40,985 bases of DNA from Mesotaenium endlicherianum (taxonomy: Eukaryota; Streptophyta; Zygnematophyceae; Zygnematales; Mesotaeniaceae), in NCBI GenBank assembly GCA_009602735.1, contig WELA01005182.1, forward strand, positions 1 to 40,985, read 5' to 3'. A program made the translations under genes and the position numbers. The notes beneath the pieces were generated by a model that saw only the letters and a list, made by a program, of their open reading frames with translations, made no database searches and had not been told where the DNA came from. This document shows, piece by piece, positions 19,201-30,132 of this stretch (positions within the stretch are counted from its first letter, which is position 1; every line of letters starts with the position of its first letter).

Positions 19201-22200
19201 GCCATGGGTTGCAGTCTCCCCCTGCCTCCCAGCCCTTGAAAAGCCGAGCTCTTGTCCTGAGCCCATTGGTAACCACCCGAGGAACAAGCTTCCGGACGAT
19301 ACTAGCCCCGAGTTGCACCAGGTGGCAGCGCAGGAAGCACCGAGCACGGAGACAAGCGTAACTGGGCTGCCGCTGCTTAGAGAGGCAGGAGGAGGAGGAG
19401 GAGGAGGAGGAGGGGCCCTGGAGGGGCCCAAGGGGTTGAAAGACTTGGGGTCCCTTATCAGGATTGTGCGCAGGGACTATGCATCGCAGAAGAGGCCGCT
19501 CGTGGAGAAGGCGCGCTCCGTGACTGAGCCCGGGCAGAAGTCTGCTCCGTCGGCCCTGCCCATGAAAATGATGCTGCAGTCAGCGGAGTTATCCGAGGTT
19601 CCTGGTGAGCTGCGCCCTTTGCTTCGAGAGGCTCCGGCAGTAGCACGACCTCAGGAGCACAGACGCCAGCTGTCAGCGCAGGGTGTGCCGGGAAGACCAC
19701 ATCAGCAGCTAGCTTTGAGTTCCGGCCGGGTGACGCAGCCGCTGCCGGTTGAGGACGATATGGCCGTGCCGCGGGCCACAGGCGCCGAAGTACAAACAAG
19801 GAGTGAGAGGGCAGGAGGCGAGGTTCGTTTGGGATGCGATTCTTTTGGGATAAGCTCTGGAGGAAGGGCCTCGGTTGATGATGCCCATACGGCGGGGATG
19901 GGCGGAGAGACACGACAGCATGAAGGCTCGCCCCCCACAAGGGAGAACGGGGACCAGGACGCAAGCAGAGGTGGTGTTGCAACGGAGTGCGTTCAGAAGC
20001 CACACGCAGATGGCAGCAGGGGCATGCGCCAGGCGAGCGATGGTGATGAGCTTGAGGACGGGGAGGTGAGGGCGGAGGCGGAGGAGGAAGGGCAGGGGCA
20101 TCTGCATTCAGGAGAGGGCTTGGCGCAAGGGGAGGCAGAGGCAGAGGCAGAGACAGAGACAGAAAGAGGCGGCTCCCCTTCCGGCAGAGGTGCTGATGGG
20201 GGTGGAGGTGGTGGTGAAGGGGGCAGGAGGGTGAGCCTGGTGTGGAAGAAGGCGGTCAAGAAGCCCCCCAGGGCTCCTCCTGCTGCCCTCCTGGAGCTGG
20301 TCAAAGTCTCGGCTATCTTCCGATCGGACAAAGAGAAGGGGGTGGAGATGAAGGAGAAGGAGAAGGGGATGGAACTGAAGGAGAAGGAGAAGGAAAGGGA
20401 GGCAAAGGAAAAGAAGGGGAGGGAGGCTGACGAGACGGAGAAGGGAGTTGTTGAGGAGGAGAAAACGGAGAAATACGAGAAGAGAAGACCGCTTGAGGTT
20501 GCGATGGGGGGGACGAAGGGCGCACCTTCAGAGACACCGCTGATGGGGCACCAACAGCAGCTGCAGAGTGGAGAGGCTCTGCGAGGTGGCGAAAGCAGCA
20601 AGCGACCCGCTGGGGACGTCGCCCGGCAAGAGCAGCAGAGGAGGGCGGGCTCCACCCCCGTGCCTGTCAAAACCGACGGTGTCAATGCTCCAGCAGCAGC
20701 AGCAGGTCCTGCATCTGGGACGGCTGAGCCGCCTTCTTCTCAGAGCCCTGCTGGGCGCGGTAGTACTTCTTCTGGCGGCAGGGGGGAAGCTGCCTCCAAA
20801 CCTGTTACGGCTGCAGCTGCTGCTGCTGGTGATTGTAGGAGGAGGTGGGATAATGTGTGCGAGGTCCCGGCTGCAGTGCCGCCCACGTACTCCAGCGCGG
20901 CATCAGCAGGAGCAGCAGCAGCCAGGGCAGAGGAGCTGCATCGGTCTGTGCCGCCTGTTGCCTCTGCACCTCCTCCACACATGCAGCAGCTGAAGGCTCC
21001 AGCTGGTGCACCCACCGGGCTGCCTGAGAGCAGAGCAGCAGCAGCGGGGCGGAAGCCATCCCGTTGGCAGGCAGCGCTGACTCCTCCTATCCCACCTCGC
21101 CGTCGTTTTGAGGAAGCGCCAGGCAGACCTGGCCAAATGGTGCCGCGCCACTTGGCAGCTGCGACCCTGCTGAGCGTCGCTGATGTGCCTCCTGCAGTTG
21201 CCAGCTGTTGCTTGCCGCAAGCATTTGGCCATGCGGTTCCGACAGCTGCTGGCTCTTCTATTCCCGCCTCCCTGGGGAAGTGGACCATCTTCACGCCTGG
21301 ATTGGATCCCCCCCGCCTCGGGGCTGTGGACCCCCCCCGGGGCCCCGGGGGGGTAGCGCCCAGTCTTTTAGGCCCTCAGCCCGCCACCGTGCAGCGGCAG
21401 CAGGGGACGCTGCCCCAAGGCACCGGCTCACCCCCACGCATTCTTCCAAGGCCGGCGTATCTGCATCCGCAACCACTCCCCCGGCCCTCTTCCCCTCGCA
21501 GCCCTCAGCCACACCTGCCAGTTGTCGCGCCCTCTCCAAGGGCCCTAGCGACGCTGCCCTCTTTGAATGGGCTCACACCCCGACAAATGGCGCTGAGTCC
21601 TGCAAAAGAACTAGCTTTTCTAGGAAATAGGGGGGAGTATCAATGTGAGAAGAAGGCAACAGGTAATTTTCCCGCTACGCACGTCATGGGGGCTGGCAAT
21701 GCATGTGGGGCCGCGGAGGAGCAGGAGGAGGCCAGCAATAGCAGCCACAGCCCACAAGGTGCGACGGCTGCTGCCCAGCAGGGGCCGGAGATGGCGGCTC
21801 TGGCTGAGGAGGCTGCAACCGGCCAAGGGATGCAGGTGGCGCCGGCTGGAGAGTGGGAGGGGAGGGCCAGGAAGTATGGGGCAGGAACGGGGACCGGAGC
21901 AGGGGCGAAGGGGTGGGGGAGTAGAATGTCGCCAGTGGGTAAGCCCATGGCAGAAGAGCAGTCGAAGCAGCAGCCGCAGCCAGCTGTTGCGGCCCTCCAT
22001 GAGACGCGGACGGAGGACGAGCAGGCAGCAGCGGTGCAGAGAGCTCACGCTGTTGTGGTCCTTGCTGAAGAGGAGCAGCAGGAGGAGGAGGAGGAGGAGG
22101 TAGCAGAAGTGGAGTCTCCAGCTGCTGGCATCGAGAAGGAGGTGGACCCCGCAATGCAGCAGGCAGCTCAAGTCCAGCTGCAGGGTTTGACGCTGGAGGG

Positions 22201-23482
22201 CAAGGGCGACGCGCGGGCGGGGGCTGACTTTGTGTGCGACCTGTGTGGGAAGGGGCGCTCGCTGGAGTGCGGCAGCTGGTACGCTGTGTGCTGCGGTCAA
22301 GCTTGGACCACATGTGATTGCAGCAAGCCTGCGCGCAGGTCTGCCGCTCTTTCTCATCCTGCTGCCATGACCACCCCGTGTGCGTTGTCCTCCTCCGTGC
22401 TGCACACTCTTGGCAGCACCTCGTGTGTGCGTGAGAGAGACAGGGAGATAGAGCGCTAGTCCGGGCTGCTGGCTGGCTGCCGGGCTTGTGCGGGTTCTGT
22501 TGGTGGAGCAGGCGGGGATTCATGCAGGCTCACATGTGTGCACTCACTCGTATTGGCATGACCTGATTGTCTGCACCCGTTGGCTCTCTGTTGAATACGT
22601 GTGTGCCTTGTTGCGCCAAGCAGGAGGGCCTGGGGGAAGAAGAAGAAGCAGGGGGGCAACGAGTTCACTGGAGTTGTGCACCGCTTGTGCGCCTTCTGGT
22701 CCAGCGGGGTAAGGCTGCCACCTGTGTGCTCGCGCCGTGGTCCTACCAAGGTTCTGCCGAGTCATTTGTTTGCTGTCAGCTGTGTGAGGACATTCTCTGT
22801 TCTATTCTACGCTGGCATTTCTGCCCTTTGCTATGTCGTGCACATTGGCATGGCCTGGCTACTGAGCTGGGTGGCGGGATTGGGTGCGGGTGCGCAGGTG
22901 GGAATGCATCAGTCGAAGGAGGGAGGCTTCCGGTTCCAGAAGCTGATCAGGGTTCGGCAGCAGAGCAAGTCGCGTGTGAGTGAGCGCCCCTCTCAGCTCT
23001 CTGCTCTGTCTCCATCCCCCGCATGTTGGGACCCCACGCGTAGTACTCACACTCTCTGAGGGTAGGGGGGCTGTGTGTGTCCTCCTGTGGGTCCAGCGGT
23101 GTGCGGGGTGCCACAAAGTGGGAGCCAGCCTGGGGTGCCGCGTGGAGAGCTGCCGCACCTACTACCACTTCCCGTGCGCGCTGGCCCTGAAGCTCAGGAT
23201 GTGCGATGTGGTGCTCAAGCAGGACGCCTCCCATGACTGGCTGCCCGTGGCCTGCAGCCGGCACGCCCACGTGGCTGACATCTGCAAGCATGCTCAAGCC
23301 AGGTCGGGGCCGCCCGCGCATGTGCGGGAGGCCATTCAGAGGTGCCGCAAGAACAGAGCGCCAGCAAGGGTGTCGGTCGATCAGTTTGGGGAGAAGCAGC
23401 GGCGCGCTTTGGGAGGGCGGGCAGGGCCCAAGGAGAGGGCCCCAGAGGATGAGCACGGCGGAGGGGGGGAGAGTGAAGGGGG
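16202..23482 (+). CDS. N-terminal part of a large ePHD/SET chromatin protein
   Basis: Exons are 16202-22278, 22624-22708, 22898-22975 and 23097 into the N gap. All introns are GT-AG and phases match (2, 0, 0). I chose ATG 16202, the first Met in the frame (MERGLSDYRF). The open frame extends upstream without Met. Exon 1 gives about 2025 residues of mostly disordered protein: SR repeats (residues 60-72), an LxLxL cluster (about 503-665), Ala, Gln and Ser runs, and a highly charged Lys/Glu segment (about 1376-1430). It ends in the first zinc ligands of an extended PHD. The following exons complete the ePHD, and exon 4 ends in a Gly/Glu-rich stretch at the gap. The role is inferred as a nuclear chromatin repressor, from the ePHD, the EAR-type motifs and the downstream SET exons. 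Codon use is GC-rich, unlike the AT-richer repeats around it. Confidence 0.85.
17708..18215 (+). other. Cluster of LxLxL (EAR-type) motifs in the SET gene
   Basis: The reading frame contains LELSLS (17708), DLNLSLF (17777), LGLSLG (17888), LSLALP (17948), LSLGLE (17993), SLALS (about 18068) and LQLQLGLGV (about 18175). In land plants LxLxL motifs bind TOPLESS-type corepressors. Seven in about 165 residues, separated by Ser/Gly/His-rich linkers, is well above chance even in a Leu-containing disordered region. Confidence 0.75.
22226..23296 (+). other. Extended PHD (ePHD) domain spread over four exons
   Basis: After splicing the ligands appear in order: CDLC (end of exon 1), H and C in VHRLCAFW (exon 2), a basic linker FQKLIRVRQQSKSR (exon 3), then CAGC, GASLGC, ESC, YYHFPC and ACSRH (exon 4). 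This is the C2HC plus PHD arrangement of ePHD modules found in plant trithorax-type and BRCA1-type proteins. The introns are 22279-22623, 22709-22897 and 22976-23096. The first splice rebuilds a Trp codon (TG/G). Confidence 0.85.
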
Positions 23483-24230
23483 NNNNNNNNNNNNNNNNNN
23501 NNNNNNNNNNNNNNNNNNNNNNNNNNNNNNNNNNNNNNNNNNNNNNNNNNNNNNNNNNNNNNNNNNNNNNNNNNNNNNNNNNNNNNNNNNNNNNNNNNNN
23601 NNNNNNNNNNNNNNNNNNNNNNNNNNNNNNNNNNNNNNNNNNNNNNNNNNNNNNNNNNNNNNNNNNNNNNNNNNNNNNNNNNNNNNNNNNNNNNNNNNNN
23701 NNNNNNNNNNNNNNNNNNNNNNNNNNNNNNNNNNNNNNNNNNNNNNNNNNNNNNNNNNNNNNNNNNNNNNNNNNNNNNNNNNNNNNNNNNNNNNNNNNNN
23801 NNNNNNNNNNNNNNNNNNNNNNNNNNNNNNNNNNNNNNNNNNNNNNNNNNNNNNNNNNNNNNNNNNNNNNNNNNNNNNNNNNNNNNNNNNNNNNNNNNNN
23901 NNNNNNNNNNNNNNNNNNNNNNNNNNNNNNNNNNNNNNNNNNNNNNNNNNNNNNNNNNNNNNNNNNNNNNNNNNNNNNNNNNNNNNNNNNNNNNNNNNNN
24001 NNNNNNNNNNNNNNNNNNNNNNNNNNNNNNNNNNNNNNNNNNNNNNNNNNNNNNNNNNNNNNNNNNNNNNNNNNNNNNNNNNNNNNNNNNNNNNNNNNNN
24101 NNNNNNNNNNNNNNNNNNNNNNNNNNNNNNNNNNNNNNNNNNNNNNNNNNNNNNNNNNNNNNNNNNNNNNNNNNNNNNNNNNNNNNNNNNNNNNNNNNNN
24201 NNNNNNNNNNNNNNNNNNNNNNNNNNNNNN
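23483..24230. other. Assembly gap (748 N)
   Basis: A run of N interrupts the host gene between the ePHD exon (read in frame 3) and the next long exon (frame 2). The true length may differ, so the change of frame says nothing about the gene. Flanks are G-rich, which probably explains the failure to assemble. Confidence 0.99.
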
Positions 24231-27200
24231 CGGGGGGGGGCGCTGGAAACGGTGGCGGGGGAGAGGGCGGGGATCTGCGAGGGGCCCCTCACCAGGCACA
24301 TAGCCAGGGGTCTGGAGACGGCGGGGGAGGCAGCAGACGCCAGGTGGAGGATGGAGGGGGGGTAGCGGCTGCTTTCAGCCAGAAGGGGGTAGGATCAGCT
24401 TCTGCTGCTGACAGTACCCAGCTGAGGGCGGGGGTGCCTCGTCGTCAGGTCAGCATGAGTAGCTGCTCGCTGCAGCAGCTGCGGGCTGCGGCAAGCTCAG
24501 GCGGGCACCAGGTCGAGCGCGTGGTGACGCAGCCGCCCATCAGGCTGCGGGGGGGAGGCAGGGCCAGGGCCCGATCGAGGACGACGCGGACAGCTGTGAT
24601 GCTATGCGATGAAGAGGTAGCACAAGCCTGCTGCCGCCAGGCGGAGGCCGGGAGTATTACTTGCACTTCCAGGGTGCTCACGAGAGACCAGCTGGCAGGG
24701 CCTGCAGTGCCAGCTGGCAGAAAGAGGAGAAAGCTGGGGTACGGGGGCAACATCAAGTTTCCTGTGGTGCTTGATGATGATGATGATGACGATGACGATG
24801 ACGGTGTCGGCAAGGCTGGCAGAGCGGTGCACAGGGGGGGGCATGGGAATGAGGATGCCGCTGCCGAGCCCCAGGTGCTGCCGCCTTGCATTGCTGTTGT
24901 ATGTCTGAGCAGCGACGGGGAGGATGGCGCAGCGACTAGGCGGAGGAGGAGTCCGATCCTGCCACCTGCAGAGTCAGGGGATGATGGCGTGGCAGTAGAG
25001 GTGCCTGGTGTTCCCGAGTCAGAGGCGTGCGGAGACAGAGGCAGCGGTAACATGGATTGGGACAGGGGCAGCAGTTCCTACCATGAAGAGGTCGCAGCTG
25101 ACAGCGCTGATGAGGACAGGCAAGATCACGTCACCTGGCGCAAGGCTCCAGCTTGCGCTAAGCTGGGAACAGTGCAGGAGGTTCACCCGGTGGCAGAGCT
25201 GGGGGCAGCGGGAGAGTTCAGCGAGAACGTGCCGGTCAGCCGCAGCAGCCAGGCTGGCAGTCCTGGCGCGTCTTTGCAGGCAGCCAAAAAGTACGGTGCT
25301 CCACTGGCGGCTGCGCGCCTGTGCAGCTCACACCCTTCTGGTGGAGGCGACTCACTCGCCACGGCTGGCAATCGACAGGGTGCCCTGGAGGGGGAGATTA
25401 GTAGCCCCAGGAAAGGGGGGCATTTTGGTAGGAGGAGGTTGTCTTATTCATCTTGTGGCCCCTCGAAGAGGCGCCCAGGCACAGTTTCATCAGGTGCAGG
25501 CCCCAACTGGACACTAAGACAGCAGCAGCAGCAGGGGGAGGCGGAGCCCGTGACTCCCTTGCCTCTACCCCCACACCCACGCCAGGCAAGGAGGACGCCC
25601 GGCCCGCATCTGCCCGAGCCGGAGAGGATGGTCAAGCAGACCAGGGCTCGCAGTCGCACGCTGCCGCCACCTGGCATGAATCCCGAGGTGGCGCAATGCT
25701 GTGGGCTCAAGTCTCAGCTGCGGACGCATTCCTTCCCTATGCCCAGACCCAGTGACAGGCAGGCAGTTGGCGGGTGGGTCTGCATGCTTCATCTCTGGAT
25801 TGAGTGCTCCAATGCCTGACATATGCTCACTTGGTTGCACTTGCACTTGCGCTTGCAGGTGTGGCCGTCGCTGTCTCTGCTAATTGGGTGGCTACAGCGC
25901 TGGCTGCAACAGCAATGAAGGAGGGACAGGGGCAGACACCAGCAACAGCGGGGCAGCTGGGAACCATGGCCCTTAGCCACCTGTGCTGGGCCAACCTGTC
26001 TCTCCTGTGTATGTGCTGGTTGTGCGTGTGTTGCTGGAGCTGTGGCTGTCCGCAAAAGCTCAGAACAATGAGGTTATTCGACTGTGGAGATGAGCGATGT
26101 GGTGCGGTTGCATCTGACTTGTGACATGTGTCTCCTGCCTCTCTTGGCCAGCAGACAGCCCAAGTCAAGCACGGCTCACGAGATGGCAGAAGAAGACATG
26201 GAGGAGGAGAACGCGAGGATGCAGGTGGCGGCGGAGGAGGAGGAGGAGGAGGGGCTCGACCCGGGGCACCCCCGTGCGGATGACCCGCCCCTGTACCTGG
26301 GCATGCGCCCACTCTGCCCCGACATCTCTGGCGGCTTGGAGAGGCTGCCCATCCCCGTCACCAACGACGTGGACGAGGAGGGGGTTCCGCGCTTCACGTA
26401 CATCATGGAGAACAAGTGCGTGAGCAGCAGCTGCCCCTGTTGCGGCCGTTGCTCGTCTGCGCCTTCACCTCACGCCCTCAGCGTGGCACATAGCACGTCT
26501 CTTCTGTGTGGGCCACTCGTGGGAATGGGAGGATCCAGTTTTCTTCCCTTCACTTGCTGCGCTGCCAGTATTGCGGGGGGTTTGCGTTCTCACGCGTGCC
26601 ACTGAATGCAGGTACAGTGATGGCATCTCAAAGGGAGAACCTGCTCCTGCCTGCGGAGGATGCCCGGCAAATATCGACGATCCGCTGGAGCAGGTGTCGA
26701 GCCACGTGGTGGCCTCGCTGCTGTCGTGGCAGTGCATCCAGCAGGCGGACAAACTCCTGAGCCCAGCTGCCCTGAGGTGCAAATCTCTCACCCTAGGAAA
26801 TGCTCTCTTTTATCTTCCTGTGAGAGATTGACTGCCCGTATAGGCTGCTGCTTGAGGGCCAGCAAGTGGGAGGCGTGCTTCACAAGAGTGCGTCCAGGTC
26901 CCTATTCACTTGTGGAATCTCTCTCAAGCGAGCTATTGACAAGCTCTGATAAGTTGTGTCAGTTTCTCCCCCTCTTTTTGGCAGGGGGAAGGATATGCGA
27001 GAAGACTGGGAAGACGAGTGGATGGCTGGAAGGCTTCCCTACGATACTGCTGGGCGCCTCCTGGTATACCCACACCCTCTCTCTCAGATGCCATTTTACT
27101 GTTACCTTCATGCCCTGACTTGTTTTATACAAACATGTACGGCATCATGCTCTTGAAACTTGTACCTCGATCATTATTCAACGAGGTCACTTGCCAAGCA

Positions 27201-29645
27201 ACGCTGGCATATTTATGTCAGTCTGTTCACTTGAAGAAGTACGGAGGAGTCTTGACAGGGAAGCGATATCTTACTTGCCCTCCTCTGTCAATCTCACAGG
27301 CCGGGGTTGATGGACTTCACGTCGTTAGGGAGGAATACGCCCTTGCTTTTTCAGGATGATATGTTGTGCTGGGGTACACGACGGCGTCGGGAAGGCCACA
27401 GCCAGCCTCAAATATCCAGGCTCGACTCTTGTTGACTTTAAAGGGGCACAAGTGTCGTCTAGGCACCAAAGACACATGGGACCCACAGTCATTTGTGCTT
27501 GCTTGGTGTATGACCCGCCATTGACGTGGGACCTCGCTCGGAAGAAGCAGCAGCACCAGACGATGCGTGTGTGCAACCTGAGGGCACAGAAGATCACAAG
27601 CTCTTTTTGTCGCTCGGCCCTACTTGACGGGTTGGGAGAACCTGTGATGAATGAAGTGAGCTTCACGAGTAGAAGCACCCCAAAAGAGGTCCGGTTGAAA
27701 CTCTTGGACACGTGCAAGGGGCCCATCTGCCATCTGCCTCCTGCTTGCGTGCCCCGTGGCAGTTGAAGAAGGGGTTCAGCATCATCGAGTGCAACGAGAG
27801 ATGCCCGTGTTACGCCTCCTGTCACAACAGCCAGGTGCAGAACGGGCTGCGTTTCCGCCTGGAGCTCTTCAAGACGCTCAACAAGGGCTGGGGCGTGCGG
27901 ACGCTGGAACGCGTTGCCAGGTGCCACTCTATCTGCTCATTGTATCAGTCGTCAGAGTTGTGTTGGCCAGAGGTAGATCACTGAAAGCTTGCTTGTAGTG
28001 GGCCTATTTTAGTAGGGGCGGCAGGCACACTGTCAGGCAGTGAGATGTCATGTAGGCGATGGATGTCCTTTTCGTGGAGACCTGTAAGAATGTCCGAGAG
28101 TAGTCCGTCGGTCCAAGGGGGGTCAGAGAGAAGCAAGCACCAGGCAAGGTGGTCGGTAGAGAAGCCACGCGGCCCTTTTGAAAATTAAAGTAGCAAAGAG
28201 GTTGTCAACAGGTGGCACAGAGCGGACATCATGTGCTTTTGTGTATGGCAGCATCCCTCTCTCTGCCACCTGCCAGAAGTAGGCTGACGTTTGTTGGGGC
28301 CCGGTGGTACACTTGGTGGTGGCATCAGGGGCGAGTTTGTGACGGCATATGTGGGCGAGATTCTTACTGCAGATGAAGCAGGCGCTCGTGGAGAAACGCA
28401 AGACAGGTGTTTGCTTATACGCTCCCCATGCATGTACTCTATCTCTATTAAATGAAGCACTCTATGCTCGTGTCAGCCAGCTTTTTGCACGCCACGGATA
28501 CATCTGTCTTGAGCAAGAGGTGGTAACTCTTTGCTGCAGCAGGGAGCGGCAAGCAATCAATATTTTGCGTGTCCCAATGCCACTGTATCCCACCCTGTAG
28601 CATTATTCCTCACGAGGTTTTCATTGTTTGTCCATGGTTAGTTACGCTTGACCCACCGTCACCTTATTTGTTCTAGGATATATTTCGCTACGTGTATGCA
28701 AGCACATGCATGTGTGTGTGTGTGTGTGTGTACCTTCGCGTGTTGTGCGCGTGTGTCTATTTTGACGTGCTGTATTGGCTTACAACCATGAGACATTGCA
28801 ATCAAAGACAGTTGACCTGTACGTGCTCATGTACGGACTAAATGTCCTGTGGTGTGCTTGAATGCACGGCGTGTGTGTTACACTTGCTGGCTTGGTGAAA
28901 ATTTTCATGTCACCTTCTTGGGAGGGGCAGGTGTTCAGAAGTGATGGAAGCATGTAATTCTGCTCTTTCTCTATTTCCTTCCCTGCTGCAGGTACTTGTT
29001 TGAGATAGACAACCGAGATGTGGAAGCAGCTGCAAGGCTCACTGTTGACGGTATTAATTTTTCAAACATAGCCCGATTCATCAATCACAGGTGAGACAGG
29101 CCTCCCGTGTCTGTTGCCCCCTCTTCCAGCACTGCCATTTCAAGCTCAGGCATGTCAGCGCAGTCGGCCGTTGAGCCTAGCAAGAGCAGCGATGCTTGGT
29201 TAGAGGCCGGGCACTTTTGGCCACTCTTGCTTCCATTCAGGTGCATTGCGTGCATGCACATCACATGCCTCCAGTTACTTCTTGTCATACCGTTTACCCC
29301 TGTCTTTTCCCTGTGAAAGATTTTCCACGTGCTCTCTTCTTTCTTTAATAGTAAGATTCTCAGGAGTGGAGGAGGTTTAAGACAGCGTTAGCTGGTTGCG
29401 TAAAAGCCTCCGTTCCATGTCTATCATGCAGTTGTGTTGGCAACCTGAGGGTGCACATGGTGTATGTGGACACGCTTGATCCTCGGCATGGGCGTATCAG
29501 TCTGTTTGCTATCAGAGACATCGAAGCTGGGGAGGAGCTGACTTATGACTACGAGTACAAACTGACCCCAGAGGAGGACAAGGGGAAGACTATAGCTTGC
29601 CATTGCTTAAGTCAGAGCTGTAGAAATAAATTGTGGGTTGGCTAG
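24231..29645 (+). CDS. C-terminal part of the same gene: Su(var)3-9-type pre-SET/SET methyltransferase
   Basis: Exons are 24231-25773, 26152-26415, 26612-26776, 26985-27063, 27763-27920, 28329-28406, 28992-29090 and 29432-29645, with a TAG stop. Every intron is GT-AG and every phase fits. The first acceptor is a tandem CAGCAG, so 26155 is an equal alternative. The long first exon has a basic GRKRRKL (possible nuclear signal), a ten-Asp run and Ser/Pro-rich stretches. Then come the Su(var)3-9 entry motif DISGGLERLPIPV, a pre-SET with CGGC and ECNERCPCYASC, SET motifs GWGVR, YVGEIL, RFINHSC (rebuilt across an intron) and ELTYDYEY, and a post-SET CHCLSQSC. Such enzymes methylate histone H3, usually Lys9. 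All catalytic motifs are present. Pre-SET appears to have fewer Cys than the usual nine, so exon 26612-26776 is the least certain. Confidence 0.85.
27763..29645 (+). other. SET and post-SET exons
   Basis: Exon ends rebuild motifs exactly. GCC-AG/G-GGC joins 27920 to 28329 (VAR-GEFVTAYVGEIL). GAC-AG/G-TAC joins 28406 to 28992 (QDR-YLFEID). CAC-AG/T-TGT joins 29090 to 29432 (NH-S-C). The last rebuild gives the NHSC of the cofactor and substrate site. Without splicing the frame would read NHR and then stop. After NHSC the usual Pro-Asn is Gly-Asn. Intron 28407-28991 contains a (TG)n run at about 28711-28731. Confidence 0.9.
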
Positions 29646-30132
29646 TTCCCTTCTTTACTGCTGCTAATCAAACTCGCATCTCAAAAAGTGTAGCATATGT
29701 CCTCATGGACCACAAGGCATGACTGTGACTGCCTGCACATGAAGTGCTCGAACACCTAGACCCGTTTTACAGGTGTAACTTGACTAGACTGACGGAGTTG
29801 CAGAAGATCCTCATGCACATAATTGCCTGCTGACTGACTTCATTACGGAGATGGTCTTACATGTCAAAGATGGCAGTCACATGCGTCTTAACATAAAATT
29901 GCAGTAACATCAGCTTGCATCATTCCTGCTGCTTTTTCAATATATACACCACAACAGAAGGTTGCAGGCTGACTACAGTCTACTATGCAAATGTATGGGA
30001 CCCAAGGAAGAGCAAGCGAGTTCATCACACATAGCGACATGAATGTGGATACATTCTACTTTCTAGTAACCCAAGAGGCAGGCCTGCGACAACTGGGCTT
30101 TGATGTAACAGACAAAGTCAGCTGCTTTCTTC
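29646..30132. other. Intergenic region between convergent genes
   Basis: 487 bases that should hold the 3' untranslated ends of both the SET gene (plus strand) and the minus-strand gene. No canonical AATAAA stands out on either strand downstream of the stops, and no ORF of interest is seen. Confidence 0.5.

Noticed and set aside
20000-20690. Ser/Pro-rich minus-strand open frame of 230 codons
   Set aside because: It is the complement of Lys/Glu/Gly-rich codons in the large plus-strand exon and has no motif of its own.
22947-24365. Open frames on both strands reading through the N gap
   Set aside because: N codons cannot contain stops, so these frames are artificially long. Only the ePHD exon (from 23097) and the frame after the gap are supported.
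25859-26124. An extra exon between 25773 and 26152 (frame starting VAVAVSANWVATAL)
   Set aside because: A direct splice from 25773 to 26152 or 26155 keeps frame and uses GT-AG sites. The extra exon needs a different phase and its end becomes a run of Cys/Trp/Leu without domain character.
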